From Leptotrichia sp. oral taxon 879 str. F0557 (GTDB lineage: Bacteria > Fusobacteriota > Fusobacteriia > Fusobacteriales > Leptotrichiaceae), in assembly GCF_000469385.1 (NCBI RefSeq), contig NZ_KI271291.1:1-32069 (forward strand): a stretch of DNA of 32,069 bases. The letters run 5' to 3'. Of this stretch, positions 17,937 to 26,202 are shown one piece after another (position 1 is the first letter of the stretch; each line of letters begins with the position of its first letter). The notes under the pieces are model-generated. The model was not told the DNA's origin. It did no database searches and saw nothing but the letters and a program-made list of their open reading frames with translations. Both the position numbers and the translations under genes were made by a program.

Positions 17937-18701
17937 TTATACATAAAATATAAATTTATCTTCTTTTTTACTAAATATCCATATTCCTATAATTAGTGAT
18001 ATTAAAGAAGTAATAATACAAATTAAATTAAATTGCAAACTAGGGATTTTTCCATATAGCATAATACTTCTAAAATATTTAATATACATGTATATTGGAT
18101 TATAATTTATCCAGCTTCTCACGCTCTCAGGTAAAATCTTTATTGGATAAAATATCGGTGTTAAATATGTCCAAACTAACAATAATATACTATACAAATG
18201 TAATAAATCTCTGAAAAAAACTGTATAACTTGCTAAAATAAATCCTATACCTAATGAAAATACAAAAACATATATTAATGGAATCGGAAACAATAACATC
18301 TCAAATCTTAATGGTAATCTAGTGATTAATGCTACTATCAATATTGCTACTAAAGAAAAAATCATATTTGAAAAACTGAATATAACTTTTGATAGTGGAA
18401 ACATATATTTTGGTATATATACTTTTTTCATTAATTCTCCGTTCCCTATCACTGAAACCATAGCTATGTTTGTTGCTTCCGAAAAAAAAGAAAAAACTAC
18501 TTGTCCTATTATTAAATACATTGGAAAATTGGGTATATCCATCCTAAACATTGTTGAAAACACAACACTCATTACCGTCATCATTAGTAATGGGTTTAAA
18601 ATACTCCAGGTAAATCCTAACATAGATTTTTTATATTTTATTTTTATATCTCTTAAAACCAACTCAAATAATAAATCTTTGTATTTTATGAAATTATTCA
18701 T
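17937..18701 (-). CDS. wzm: Polysaccharide ABC exporter permease (Wzm-like, ABC-2)
   Basis: The 254-residue membrane protein has six predicted helices and the hallmark N-terminus of ABC-2 polysaccharide exporters: LVLRDIKIKYKKSMLGFTWSIL, followed by NPLLMM. The mid-protein PIFYPIKILPESVRSW and NPIYMYIKYFRSIMLYG segments are also typical. With the adjacent Wzt-like ATPase it would move an undecaprenyl-diphosphate-linked chain to the outer face of the inner membrane. AAAGGA lies upstream of the ATG. The preceding GT2 gene ends 5 bases before it, consistent with one operon. Confidence 0.92.
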   Translation of the reverse strand: MNNFIKYKDLLFELVLRDIKIKYKKSMLGFTWSILNPLLMMTVMSVVFSTMFRMDIPNFPMYLIIGQVVFSFFSEATNIAMVSVIGNGELMKKVYIPKYMFPLSKVIFSFSNMIFSLVAILIVALITRLPLRFEMLLFPIPLIYVFVFSLGIGFILASYTVFFRDLLHLYSILLLVWTYLTPIFYPIKILPESVRSWINYNPIYMYIKYFRSIMLYGKIPSLQFNLICIITSLISLIIGIWIFSKKEDKFIFYV

Positions 18702-18706
18702 TCTTG

Positions 18707-19603
18707 TTATCCTTTCAATAACATAAATAGACGTTTTTTTAGATTCATATTAAATTTAAAACCTTTTATAATACGTATTATTCTATTTATTTTTTTATCT
18801 GTTACTTCTAAATATTGTTCTATTAAAATTTTCTTACTTTCTGTCAATTTATTTCTATATTTTTTCTTTATTTCTATAATTAATCTTCTATCCTTTTCAT
18901 CAAAATATTTTTTTCTTAATATTTTCTTTATAATATTTCTTTTTACACCTATTTTATTACTATTATGTTGTCTGTATTTCATCAAACTCTTATCCACAAA
19001 TATTCTTTTTCCGAAAAATTCTGATAACAAATGAAAATATCTGTCATGTAATGTTACATTTTTTAAAAATGGAAGTCCAATATTTATTAATTCTTTATTC
19101 ATTAAGATAGTAGAACCTTGAACAGTGTAAACAAAAAAACAACTGTTTCCTTTATACTGTAATGCTATTTTAGAATTAATAAACTTTTTTCTTATTATCT
19201 TTAGATTTTCATTACAAACAAAAGAATTCGAATGTAGTAATAACGGTTGTTTTAGCTCATCTTTTGAAAGTTTATTCAATTCATTATTATAAATTTCTAA
19301 TTTATTTTCTATCCAATAATCATCTTGATCAGAAAACATAACAAAATTTTCATAAGAATTTTTAAGCAATTCTTCAAAATTTTTTACAAAACCCAAATTA
19401 CCTTTATTATCTTCTAAAAGTTTAATTCTTACATCTCTTTTTTGATATTCTCTTAATATTTTTATCGTTTTATCTTTAGAACCGTCATCCCTTATTAACA
19501 ATTCCCAATTTTTATAAGTTTGATTAATAATTGAATCTATTTGTTCTTTTATATATTTTTCTCCATTATATGTAGCCATTAGTATTTCTATTTTAGGATT
19601 CAT
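18707..19603 (-). CDS. GT2 glycosyltransferase, rhamnosyltransferase-like
   Basis: The 298-residue cytoplasmic GT-A enzyme begins PKIEILMATYNGEKYIKEQI and has LLIRDDGSKDKT, LLEDNKGNLGFVKNFE and the metal-binding FSDQDDYW. This motif combination is common in the RfbF/RfbG-like rhamnosyltransferases of O-antigen and rhamnan clusters, so a deoxyhexose donor is plausible. The C-terminal 80 residues are very Lys-rich and helical. GGAG precedes the ATG, and the rfbA stop is 13 bases upstream. The donor is not established; no rmlC or rmlD is in the window, so a dTDP-rhamnose donor would need genes elsewhere. Confidence 0.83.
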   Translation of the reverse strand: MNPKIEILMATYNGEKYIKEQIDSIINQTYKNWELLIRDDGSKDKTIKILREYQKRDVRIKLLEDNKGNLGFVKNFEELLKNSYENFVMFSDQDDYWIENKLEIYNNELNKLSKDELKQPLLLHSNSFVCNENLKIIRKKFINSKIALQYKGNSCFFVYTVQGSTILMNKELINIGLPFLKNVTLHDRYFHLLSEFFGKRIFVDKSLMKYRQHNSNKIGVKRNIIKKILRKKYFDEKDRRLIIEIKKKYRNKLTESKKILIEQYLEVTDKKINRIIRIIKGFKFNMNLKKRLFMLLKG

Positions 19604-19615
19604 TTTTTACTCCAA

Positions 19616-20479
19616 TTATTTTATAAGGTTTATCAAATATCTTCCATACTCGGTTTTCTTCATAGTTTCAGAAAGTTTCTTCATTTTTTCATCAGATATC
19701 CATCCCTTCTGATATGCAACTTCCTCAATGCAAGCAATATACAAACCTTGTCGCTTTTGTATAGCCTCCACATAATTCGCAGCTTCTAATAAAGATTCAT
19801 GAGTCCCTGTATCAAGCCACGCAATCCCTCTTCCAAGATTCTTAACATTTAACTTTCCTTCAGACAGGTACATTTCATTTACAGCTGTAATTTCTAATTC
19901 ACCTCTTGCAGATGGTTTTACATTTTTTGCTTTTTCAACAACTGTATTATCATAAAAATATAATCCCGGTATCGCAAAATTTGATTTAGGTTCTTTTGGT
20001 TTTTCTTCAAGTGAAATCGCCTTACCATTTTCATCAAATTCCACAACTCCGTAAGCTCTTGGATCTTTTACTGGATATCCAAATATTATTGCTCCTTCAT
20101 TTAATTTTGAGGCTTCTTCAACAAGTCCTGTAAACCCACTTCCATAAAATATGTTATCACCTAAAATTAATACAACATTATCGTTACTGATAAATTCTTC
20201 ACCAATCAAAAATGCTTCTGCAAGTCCATTGGGATTTTCCTGAACCTTATATTCCAAATGAATTCCAATATCACTTCCATCTCCAAGTAGCTCTTCAAAT
20301 ACGGGCAAATCCCTTGGTGTAGAAATAATTAAAATATTTTTTATGTTTGCAAGCATAAGTACAGATAACGGATAATAAATCATCGGTTTATCATAAATCG
20401 GCATAATCTGCTTTGATATTGATTTTGTCAGAGGATATAATCTTGTTCCACTTCCTCCTGCTAAAATAATTCCTTTCAT
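19616..20479 (-). CDS. rfbA: Glucose-1-phosphate thymidylyltransferase
   Basis: The 287-residue protein is a full-length RmlA/RfbA. It has the nucleotide-binding [18 protein letters not shown] (residues 7-24), [25 protein letters not shown] with the metal-binding Asp near 110, [20 protein letters not shown] and [16 protein letters not shown]. It makes dTDP-glucose from glucose 1-phosphate and dTTP, the entry point for dTDP-deoxysugars including the 3-amino-3,6-dideoxyhexose implied by the FdtA/FdtB-like genes. A strong AGGAGG lies before the ATG. The gene is noticeably less AT-rich than the glycosyltransferase genes downstream. No rmlB, rmlC or rmlD is present in the window. Confidence 0.95.
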   Translation of the reverse strand: MKGIILAGGSGTRLYPLTKSISKQIMPIYDKPMIYYPLSVLMLANIKNILIISTPRDLPVFEELLGDGSDIGIHLEYKVQENPNGLAEAFLIGEEFISNDNVVLILGDNIFYGSGFTGLVEEASKLNEGAIIFGYPVKDPRAYGVVEFDENGKAISLEEKPKEPKSNFAIPGLYFYDNTVVEKAKNVKPSARGELEITAVNEMYLSEGKLNVKNLGRGIAWLDTGTHESLLEAANYVEAIQKRQGLYIACIEEVAYQKGWISDEKMKKLSETMKKTEYGRYLINLIK

Positions 20480-20500
20480 GGGAATCCTCCTAAAATTATT

Positions 20501-21796
20501 TTATTTTCCTTTTCCAAAAAAAACAGCTTTTGCTGTCTTTGCGACAATAAGAACATCAAATATGAAATCCTGATGTTTCAAATAATACAAATCATATTCA
20601 AGTTTTTTTTTTGCATCCTCTAAACTTTCTCCATATGGAAACATCACTTGAGCCCAACCTGTTATTCCAGGCTTTATAAGATGCCTGAGATTATAATAAT
20701 TGATTTGTCTTGCATAGTCTTTTGCAAGAATATCCCACTCAGGGCGTGGTCCAACGAAGCTCATAGTACCTTTCAGTATGTTCCAAAGTTGTGGAAGTTC
20801 ATCGATTCTTGTTTTTCTTATAAATTTACCAAACTTGGTAACTCTGCTATCATTATCTAGAGTGTATTTCGAATATTTATCCGGATCATGAAGCCTCATA
20901 CTTCGAAACTTGTACACCTTGAAAGGACGCATATTTTCGCCTATACGCGTCTGCTTGAATATAACAGGACCCCTTGATTCCAGTTTAATAATTATTGAAA
21001 CTATTAATGCAAAAGGAGAAAGAATGACCATCAGTATTAATGCAAGCATTAAATCCATTCCTCGTTTTATATTCCTTTGCATCTCGTTATTCAAAATATC
21101 AAATCCATTTGACTGGAGAAGCCATTCCTCATTTATTTTATTTACATCAATCTTTTTTTGGATATCCTCATTAAATTCTTCATAATTCATTATTTTAAGT
21201 CCATTTATCTTTAAATCGAAAATCCGTTTCATATATCTTTTAAAGTCTGGACTTTTTATATCTTTTACAATTATAAGAATATCAATCTTTTTTTGATGTA
21301 TAATTTCTTCCAGCTCACCATAACTTCCAATAAGATATTCTGTTCCCTTGTTCTTATTGTCAGAAACATATCCAACATAGTTATAGTCAAGAGATTTTAT
21401 AATATCATGTTGAATGTTATTTTCTATATGATTTGAACCAAATATAAGCACATTCTTCTTTTTCATATAAATTGAACACACTATTCTTCTAAAGATTACT
21501 TGAAATAAAAACAACATTGCAAACATATTGAAAATATCAAAACGTTTCCAAAAAGCATATAGAGTTGCTGAAAAGACAATATTAATCCCAAGATTTATGA
21601 AAACATCCTTTAACCTAAAACGTTCTGCATAAAAATCTAACTGCCCAAATATAAATTTTGTAAATATATATATAATAAACAAAAAATTGGTTAAGTATTT
21701 TACTATGTAGTCATACTTATCTAGTAAAAGACTATAAAGTATATACAGAATAAATATATATAATACTCGTATATAAATATCCTTATTTATTTTCAT
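20501..21796 (-). CDS. Initiating polyprenyl glycosylphosphotransferase (WbaP/CpsE-like)
   Basis: The 431-residue protein has three parts: four N-terminal membrane helices (about 8-110), a Rossmann-like region (about 113-200; NVLIFGSNHIENNIQ), and the bacterial sugar transferase domain (about 237-431). The catalytic domain shows KRGMDLMLALILMVILSPF, FKQTRIGENMRPFKVYKFRSM, TRIDELPQLWNILKGTMSFV, GPRPE and KPGITGWAQV. It transfers a hexose or acetamido-hexose phosphate to undecaprenyl phosphate, the first committed step of polymer synthesis. It is the first gene of the cluster, about 130 bp downstream of a strong promoter that lies within a putative invertible segment. The sugar specificity cannot be told from sequence alone. 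Confidence 0.92.
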   Translation of the reverse strand: MKINKDIYIRVLYIFILYILYSLLLDKYDYIVKYLTNFLFIIYIFTKFIFGQLDFYAERFRLKDVFINLGINIVFSATLYAFWKRFDIFNMFAMLFLFQVIFRRIVCSIYMKKKNVLIFGSNHIENNIQHDIIKSLDYNYVGYVSDNKNKGTEYLIGSYGELEEIIHQKKIDILIIVKDIKSPDFKRYMKRIFDLKINGLKIMNYEEFNEDIQKKIDVNKINEEWLLQSNGFDILNNEMQRNIKRGMDLMLALILMVILSPFALIVSIIIKLESRGPVIFKQTRIGENMRPFKVYKFRSMRLHDPDKYSKYTLDNDSRVTKFGKFIRKTRIDELPQLWNILKGTMSFVGPRPEWDILAKDYARQINYYNLRHLIKPGITGWAQVMFPYGESLEDAKKKLEYDLYYLKHQDFIFDVLIVAKTAKAVFFGKGK

Positions 21797-21840
21797 AAGT
21801 ATTCATCCTCACTTAAATAAGTAATTCATTTATTTTATTA

Positions 21841-21867
21841 AGTATAATTTAGTTATTAAACTATCAA
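21841..21867 (-). promoter_or_regulatory. Possible secondary promoter for the polysaccharide operon
   Basis: On the minus strand TTGATA (21862-21867) and TATACT (21841-21846) are separated by 15 bases, shorter than the usual 17. If active, it would lie outside the proposed invertible segment and give a basal level of transcription whatever the switch state. Confidence 0.3.
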
Positions 21868-21916
21868 ATATTTAATTTTTTATTAAAATAGACAAACATA
21901 TTTCTTTTTAACAATA

Positions 21917-21936
21917 ATTACGTTGTAAGTATAGCA
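21917..21936 (-). repeat. Recombination-site-like repeat A
   Basis: Read on the minus strand this site is TGCTATACTTAC-aac-GTAAT. The 12-base block TGCTATACTTAC matches repeat B exactly in the opposite orientation, and GTAAT also recurs there after a shorter spacer. It shares the 9-base core AGTATAGCA with repeat C in direct orientation. It overlaps the -10 box of the operon promoter. Confidence 0.6.
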
Positions 21937-21956
21937 CATTTTAGTAGTAAATTCAA
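21928..21956 (-). promoter_or_regulatory. Main promoter of the polysaccharide operon
   Basis: On the minus strand a -35 box TTGAAT (21951-21956) is followed by a 17-base spacer and a -10 box TATACT (21928-21933), with a TG one base before it (extended -10). It faces the WbaP-like gene and would start RNA near 21921, giving a leader of about 125 bases. The -10 box is part of repeat A, while the -35 box lies in the unique DNA between repeats A and B. Confidence 0.7.
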
Positions 21957-22018
21957 GATAGTATTTCATATAAAAATCCATAAAAGAAGCCGAATCTAAG
22001 AGTGATTTAATTTTTATT

Positions 22019-22045
22019 AAGTTGTATTGCTATACTTACTGTAAT
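22019..22045 (+). repeat. Recombination-site-like repeat B
   Basis: On the plus strand this site reads AAGTTGTATTGCTATACT (22019-22036), then TACT-GTAAT. The first 18 bases are a perfect inverted match to repeat C. Bases 22028-22039 are a perfect 12-base inverted match to repeat A. It ends about 45 bp past the recombinase stop codon and carries a TATACT facing rightward. Confidence 0.7.
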
Positions 22046-22081
22046 CTTAATTTTTTCATTTTTTTAGAATTATACTTTTTT

Positions 22082-23062
22082 TTAATTTTCTGTATATTTT
22101 TGTGTCATATTGTTAAAAATTATGTTCATACATTTTTTCTTATGGTCAAGTTCTGGATGAACATAGAGGTTTAACGTTATGCTGACAGCTGAATGTCCTA
22201 ATATTTCAGATACCGTTTTATAATCTATTCCAAGTTCTATTGCCTGAGTGGCAAAAGTATGCCTCAACGAATGAAATTTTAATTTTCTTATCTCTAAAAA
22301 CTCTAACATTTTTTTGAAAAATTTTCTATATGTTCGAGGCTCGATATATTTCTCAGTTCCTGAAATGACGTAATATTTATCTTCTGACTTGAATTTTTCC
22401 AGAACAAGAAGCAGTTCCCTTGCTATTGGGATTTTTCGTTTAGAACTTTGTGTTTTGGGTTCAGAAATTATTACTTTACTTTTTTGAGTAGTACTTGAAT
22501 ATATTCTCTGTATTGTATGATTTATACTAATAATACCTCTTGCCATATCTATCTCCTTCCACCGTAATGCACATATTTCACCAATCCTAAGCCCTGTACA
22601 TAGACAGAGAAGTATGCCAACTGTACGGCAATTCATATTATTTTTTACATATTCAAAAATTTTTATTCTTTCCTCAGAATCAAAAACTTCCATTTTTTCA
22701 GATTTCTTCTCTTTTGGAATTTTATATTCAAATTCTGTCTTTTTTATTATTTTTCTTTTTTTTGCAAAATTAAGAACTGCATTAAGAATTGTTACCATAT
22801 CCTTTACTGTTTTTCTCGATAAACCTCCATTTCCATTTAATTTTCCATTATTTAGCTTATCCAAAATAAAGGATTGAAAATCCTTACTGGAAATTGTACT
22901 TATTTTTCTATTTTTAAAATAAACTTTCAGATGTTTTTCAATAATAGTTAAATACAGAGCATAGGTAGATTCTTTTATATAATTATGTTCATTTTCTATC
23001 CAAATATCCATACATCTTGCCATGGTCATTTCTTTTTTTATTAATCCTGATTTTATTTTCAT
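22082..23062 (-). CDS. Tyrosine site-specific recombinase, likely promoter-switch invertase
   Basis: The 326-residue protein has an N-terminal SAM-like core-binding domain (about 10-105; WIENEHNYIKESTYALYLTI) and a catalytic domain (about 125-320). All catalytic positions are visible: R159 in CTGLRIGE, a beta-hairpin Lys near 203-210 (EPKTQSSKRKIPI), H264 and R267 in HSLRHTF, H290 in LGHSAVS, and the nucleophile Y300 in LNLYVHP. It should be active. AGGAGGGAC lies just before the ATG at 23062; an upstream in-frame start would overlap the promoter. The gene is flanked at about 45 bp on each side by the inverted repeats B and C. No excisionase, phage gene or tRNA att site is nearby, so a local inversion role is favoured over prophage integration. 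Read-through would enter the polysaccharide operon. Confidence 0.88.
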   Translation of the reverse strand: MKIKSGLIKKEMTMARCMDIWIENEHNYIKESTYALYLTIIEKHLKVYFKNRKISTISSKDFQSFILDKLNNGKLNGNGGLSRKTVKDMVTILNAVLNFAKKRKIIKKTEFEYKIPKEKKSEKMEVFDSEERIKIFEYVKNNMNCRTVGILLCLCTGLRIGEICALRWKEIDMARGIISINHTIQRIYSSTTQKSKVIISEPKTQSSKRKIPIARELLLVLEKFKSEDKYYVISGTEKYIEPRTYRKFFKKMLEFLEIRKLKFHSLRHTFATQAIELGIDYKTVSEILGHSAVSITLNLYVHPELDHKKKCMNIIFNNMTQKYTEN

Positions 23063-23103
23063 TTTGTCCCTCCTATTTCTAAAAATATTAAAAACAAGAT
23101 TTT

Positions 23104-23125
23104 TTACAGTATAGCAATACAACTT
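23104..23125 (-). repeat. Recombination-site-like repeat C
   Basis: On the minus strand this reads AAGTTGTATTGCTATACT-GTAA: the 18 bases are identical to repeat B in inverted orientation. GTAA follows directly, whereas B has four extra bases (TACT) before it. It starts about 45 bp upstream of the recombinase start codon, mirroring the position of B, and includes an extended -10 element for that gene. Confidence 0.7.
23108..23116 (-). promoter_or_regulatory. Extended -10 element for the recombinase, inside repeat C
   Basis: On the minus strand TGC-TATACT lies about 45 bases before the recombinase start codon and entirely within repeat C. No good -35 hexamer is visible at the usual distance, as is common for extended -10 promoters. 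A protein bound at the repeat would occlude it, suggesting self-repression. Confidence 0.45.
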
Positions 23126-23239
23126 TTATGAATTTAAATTTAAAATAAATTTAAACTACTATAAACAGATTATCAAAAATATATAATTATGAAATTTGAG
23201 TCTTATAGCTTGAATCTTTGAAAAATTTTCATTACAAAA

Positions 23240-23268
23240 TTGTTATTTCGCTCAAAATTTGATATACT
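23240..23268 (+). promoter_or_regulatory. Promoter of the oligoendopeptidase gene
   Basis: TTGTTA (23240-23245), a 17-base spacer and TATACT (23263-23268) lie just upstream of the M3 peptidase gene, whose AAGGAG (23295-23300) precedes the ATG at 23307. The predicted leader is about 30 bases. Confidence 0.7.
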
Positions 23269-23306
23269 GAAATTATAAAAATTAAAAAATACAGAAGGAG
23301 AAAATT

Positions 23307-25001
23307 ATGAATTTCAACGATTACAAATACAAACATTTGGACTTGGAAAAAATAAAAGGACAATTTTCAGAATTAATAGACAGTTTTGAAAGGTCAGAAA
23401 ATGTAGAAGGACAAATTGAAGCATTTGATAAAATTATAAAGTTGAGAAACCATATCGAAACTATGCAGACACTTGTTTCTATTCGTCATAGCATTGATAC
23501 AAATGATGAGTTTTATGATAAGAAAAATGAGTATATGGATGAAATCAGTCCGATTCTATTTGGATTTACGAATGATTTTTATAGAGTGCTTGTTAATTCA
23601 AAATTTAAAGATAAGCTTATTGAGAAATATGGAAAATTATTGTTTGACTTAGCGGAAAATACATTGAAAGTTTTCTCGAATGAAATTATTCCAGATGCAC
23701 AAGAGGAAAATAGATTATCAAGCAAGTATTCAAAATTGATTGCCAGTGCGAAAATTGATTTTGATGGAAAAGAGCTTAATTTATCGCAAATGGTTCCTTA
23801 CACTCAATCTAAGGACAGAAATGTGAGAATTGAAGCTGCAAAGAAAGTAGTTCAATTTTTTGCTGAAAATCAAGAAGAATTTGACAATATTTATGATTCG
23901 CTTGTAAAAGTGAGAACTAAAATGGCACAGAAAATGGGATATAAGAATTATGTGGAATTTGGATATAAACAGCTTTCAAGACTTGAATATGATGCAAAAA
24001 TGGTGGAAAGTTACAGAAAACAAGTACTTGAAAACATTGTACCGCTACATACTGAGCTTCGTAAAAGACAGGAAAAAAGGCTTGGTGTTGAAAAACTTAG
24101 ATTTTACGATGAGGCTATAAAATTTAATTCTGGAAATGCTGATCCACATGGTTCCCCAGAATGGATTTTAAATCACGGCAAAACAATGTATAAAGAACTG
24201 TCAAAAGAAACTGATGAGTTTTTTACATTTATGACTGAAAATAATTTGCTTGACTTGCTTTCTAAAAAGGGGAAAATGAGTGGTGGATACTGCACTTACA
24301 TTCCAGAACATAAGGCTCCATTTATTTTTGCCAATTTTAATGGAACTGCACACGATATTGATGTTTTGACGCATGAAGCAGGGCATGCTTTTCAAGTTTA
24401 CCAAAGCCGAGGTTTTGATGTGCCTGAATATTTATGGCCAACTTACGAGGCTTGTGAAATTCATTCAATGAGCATGGAATTTTTGACTTGGCCGTGGATG
24501 AAATTATTCTTTGAAAATGATACAGAAAAATATAAATTTATTCATTTGTCAGAAGCTCTTTTATTCATTCCTTATGGGGTAACAGTCGACGAATTTCAGC
24601 ACTGGGTTTACGAAAATCCAGAAGTTACGCCACAAGAGCGTCGTGAAAAATGGCTTGAAATTGAGAAAAAATATTTGCCAACTAGAGATTACGGAGAAGT
24701 CGATGAATTGAAAAATGGAATTTTCTGGTTTAGACAAGGGCATATTTTTAGCTCGCCATTTTACTACATCGACTATACTTTAGCTCAAGTCTGTGCTTTC
24801 CAATTCTGGATAAAATCAAGAGAAGACAGGGAAAAAGCATGGAAGGATTATCTAAATCTATGTAAACTTGGAGGAAGCAAATCATTCTTTGAACTTATGA
24901 AATCTGCTAATTTGAAAAATCCGTTTGAGGAAGGAACATTAGCAGCTGTAATTCCCAAAATTAAGGAATATTTGGATAGTGTTGATGATATGAATTTGTA
25001 A
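23307..25001 (+). CDS. M3 family oligoendopeptidase (PepF-like)
   Basis: The 564-residue cytoplasmic zinc metallopeptidase carries HEAGH (residues 356-360, two zinc-binding His and the catalytic Glu) within DVLTHEAGHAFQVYQS. The third zinc ligand Glu comes from the following EACEIHSMSMEFL segment. The C-terminal half (FRQGHIFSSPFYYIDYTLAQ) is typical of the shorter M3 oligoendopeptidases, which cut peptides of roughly 6-20 residues for nitrogen supply. The length and all landmarks suggest an intact enzyme. It has its own promoter and stands alone, divergent from the recombinase. It marks the return to conserved chromosome. Confidence 0.93.
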   Translation: MNFNDYKYKHLDLEKIKGQFSELIDSFERSENVEGQIEAFDKIIKLRNHIETMQTLVSIRHSIDTNDEFYDKKNEYMDEISPILFGFTNDFYRVLVNSKFKDKLIEKYGKLLFDLAENTLKVFSNEIIPDAQEENRLSSKYSKLIASAKIDFDGKELNLSQMVPYTQSKDRNVRIEAAKKVVQFFAENQEEFDNIYDSLVKVRTKMAQKMGYKNYVEFGYKQLSRLEYDAKMVESYRKQVLENIVPLHTELRKRQEKRLGVEKLRFYDEAIKFNSGNADPHGSPEWILNHGKTMYKELSKETDEFFTFMTENNLLDLLSKKGKMSGGYCTYIPEHKAPFIFANFNGTAHDIDVLTHEAGHAFQVYQSRGFDVPEYLWPTYEACEIHSMSMEFLTWPWMKLFFENDTEKYKFIHLSEALLFIPYGVTVDEFQHWVYENPEVTPQERREKWLEIEKKYLPTRDYGEVDELKNGIFWFRQGHIFSSPFYYIDYTLAQVCAFQFWIKSREDREKAWKDYLNLCKLGGSKSFFELMKSANLKNPFEEGTLAAVIPKIKEYLDSVDDMNL

Positions 25002-25050
25002 TTTAATCCATGTAAAAACCAAAATTTAAAAATATTTTCAAATTTTACTA

Positions 25051-25079
25051 TTGATTTTAATAAATTTTAGTGTTATAAT
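25051..25079 (+). promoter_or_regulatory. Promoter of cysK
   Basis: TTGATT (25051-25056), 17 bases and TATAAT (25074-25079) form a near-consensus promoter. RNA would start near 25086, leaving about 45 bases before the ATG at 25132. No riboswitch fold was seen in that leader. Confidence 0.75.
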
Positions 25080-25131
25080 AATTGTAGATACAAATTTAAA
25101 AAACAATATATTAAATATGGAGGTAATTTTA

Positions 25132-26049
25132 ATGATTTATGAAAATATTTTAGATTTAATTGGAAATACACCTGTGGTGAAACTAAAATTTTTAAACGAA
25201 GAAAATATTGCTGATATTTATGTAAAACTGGAAAAATATAATATTGGTGGAAGTGTAAAGGATAGAGCAGCTCTTGGAATGATAGAAGCAGCTGAAAAAG
25301 AAGGAAAATTAAAGCCAGGTGGCACAATTGTTGAGCCTACTTCAGGAAATACTGGAATTGCATTGGCACTAATAGGAAAAGCAAAAGGATATAGAGTTAT
25401 AATTATAATGCCAGATTCGATGAGTGTGGAAAGAAGAAGTATTTTGGCGGCTTATGGCGCTGAATTAATTCTAACTGAAGGGGCAAAAGGTATGAAAGGT
25501 GCGATTGCTGAAGCTGAAAGATTAGCATCTGAAAACGGATATTTCCTTCCTCAACAATTTGAAAATCCTGCAAATCCTGCAAAACACTATGAAACTACAG
25601 CAAAGGAAATTTTGAATGACTTTCCACAAATTGACGCCTTTATTTCAGGAGTTGGAACTGCTGGAACTTTGTCAGGAGTTGGAAAAAGATTGAAAGAAGA
25701 AAGACCTGGAGTACAAGTATTTGCTGTTGAACCTTCAACTTCTGCTGTATTATCAGGAGAACAACCTGGGAAACACTTCCAACAAGGGCTTGGTGCAGGA
25801 TTTATTCCTGGAAACTATGATGCTAATCTTGTAGATGGAATTATAAAAACAACTAATGAACAAGCAATAGAATTTGCAACAAGAGCTTCAAAAGAAAACG
25901 GATTATTTGTAGGAATTTCTTCTGGAAGTGCAATTGCAGCAGCTTACGAAGTGGCTAAAAAATTAGGAAAAGGGAAAAAAGTATTAGCTGTTTTACCTGA
26001 TGGCGGAGAAAAATATCTATCAATAGAAGCATTCAGAAATAGCTTATAA
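25132..26049 (+). CDS. cysK: Cysteine synthase A (O-acetylserine sulfhydrylase)
   Basis: The 305-residue PLP enzyme has the family start [13 protein letters not shown], the PLP lysine in [16 protein letters not shown] (the Lys of SVKDR), the [19 protein letters not shown] substrate loop, [18 protein letters not shown] phosphate-binding loop, and SSGSAIAAA near the C-terminus. It makes L-cysteine from O-acetylserine and sulfide. The start at 25132 follows GGAGG by 7-8 bases; in-frame upstream codons belong to the promoter and leader. The serine acetyltransferase gene follows after about 150 bp with its own promoter, so the two steps of cysteine synthesis are adjacent. Confidence 0.95.
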   Translation: MIYENILDLIGNTPVVKLKFLNEENIADIYVKLEKYNIGGSVKDRAALGMIEAAEKEGKLKPGGTIVEPTSGNTGIALALIGKAKGYRVIIIMPDSMSVERRSILAAYGAELILTEGAKGMKGAIAEAERLASENGYFLPQQFENPANPAKHYETTAKEILNDFPQIDAFISGVGTAGTLSGVGKRLKEERPGVQVFAVEPSTSAVLSGEQPGKHFQQGLGAGFIPGNYDANLVDGIIKTTNEQAIEFATRASKENGLFVGISSGSAIAAAYEVAKKLGKGKKVLAVLPDGGEKYLSIEAFRNSL

Positions 26050-26148
26050 TTAACATAGCTTAGATAACTTGGGCAAGGATTCTCTGACTCTATATAAATG
26101 AATGGGATGAATTGCCTATTTTCATACTTGAAATTTATATAATAAAAA

Positions 26149-26178
26149 GTTGTTTTTAAAATAGTTTTATTATATAAT
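26149..26178 (+). promoter_or_regulatory. Promoter of cysE
   Basis: TTGTTT (26149-26154), 18 bases and TATAAT (26173-26178) sit shortly before the serine acetyltransferase gene. RNA would begin near 26185, so the leader is very short (about 18 bases), just room for the AAGGAG at 26196-26201. Confidence 0.6.
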
Positions 26179-26202
26179 CTTAGCATATAACTTTTAAGGA
26201 GT

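Larger units (their letters stand above)
21917..22045. other. Candidate invertible promoter segment (A to B)
   Basis: The 91 bp between the matching 12-base blocks of A and B hold the -35 box of the operon promoter. Both end repeats hold TATACT facing outward. Inversion would leave a TATACT facing the operon but place AATTTT at the -35 position, weakening it. No gene lies inside. The outcome is deduced from the sequence; no inverted form is visible here. Confidence 0.5.

Noticed and set aside
22082-23122. Prophage or integrative element integrase
   Set aside because: No excisionase, replication, phage or conjugation genes, and no tRNA or long direct repeats; the local inverted repeats fit an invertase better.
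26050-26135. Possible small element or attenuator between cysK and cysE
   Set aside because: Only a 5-bp inverted match (GGCAA/TTGCC) far apart, and no T tract or T-box feature; not enough to call.
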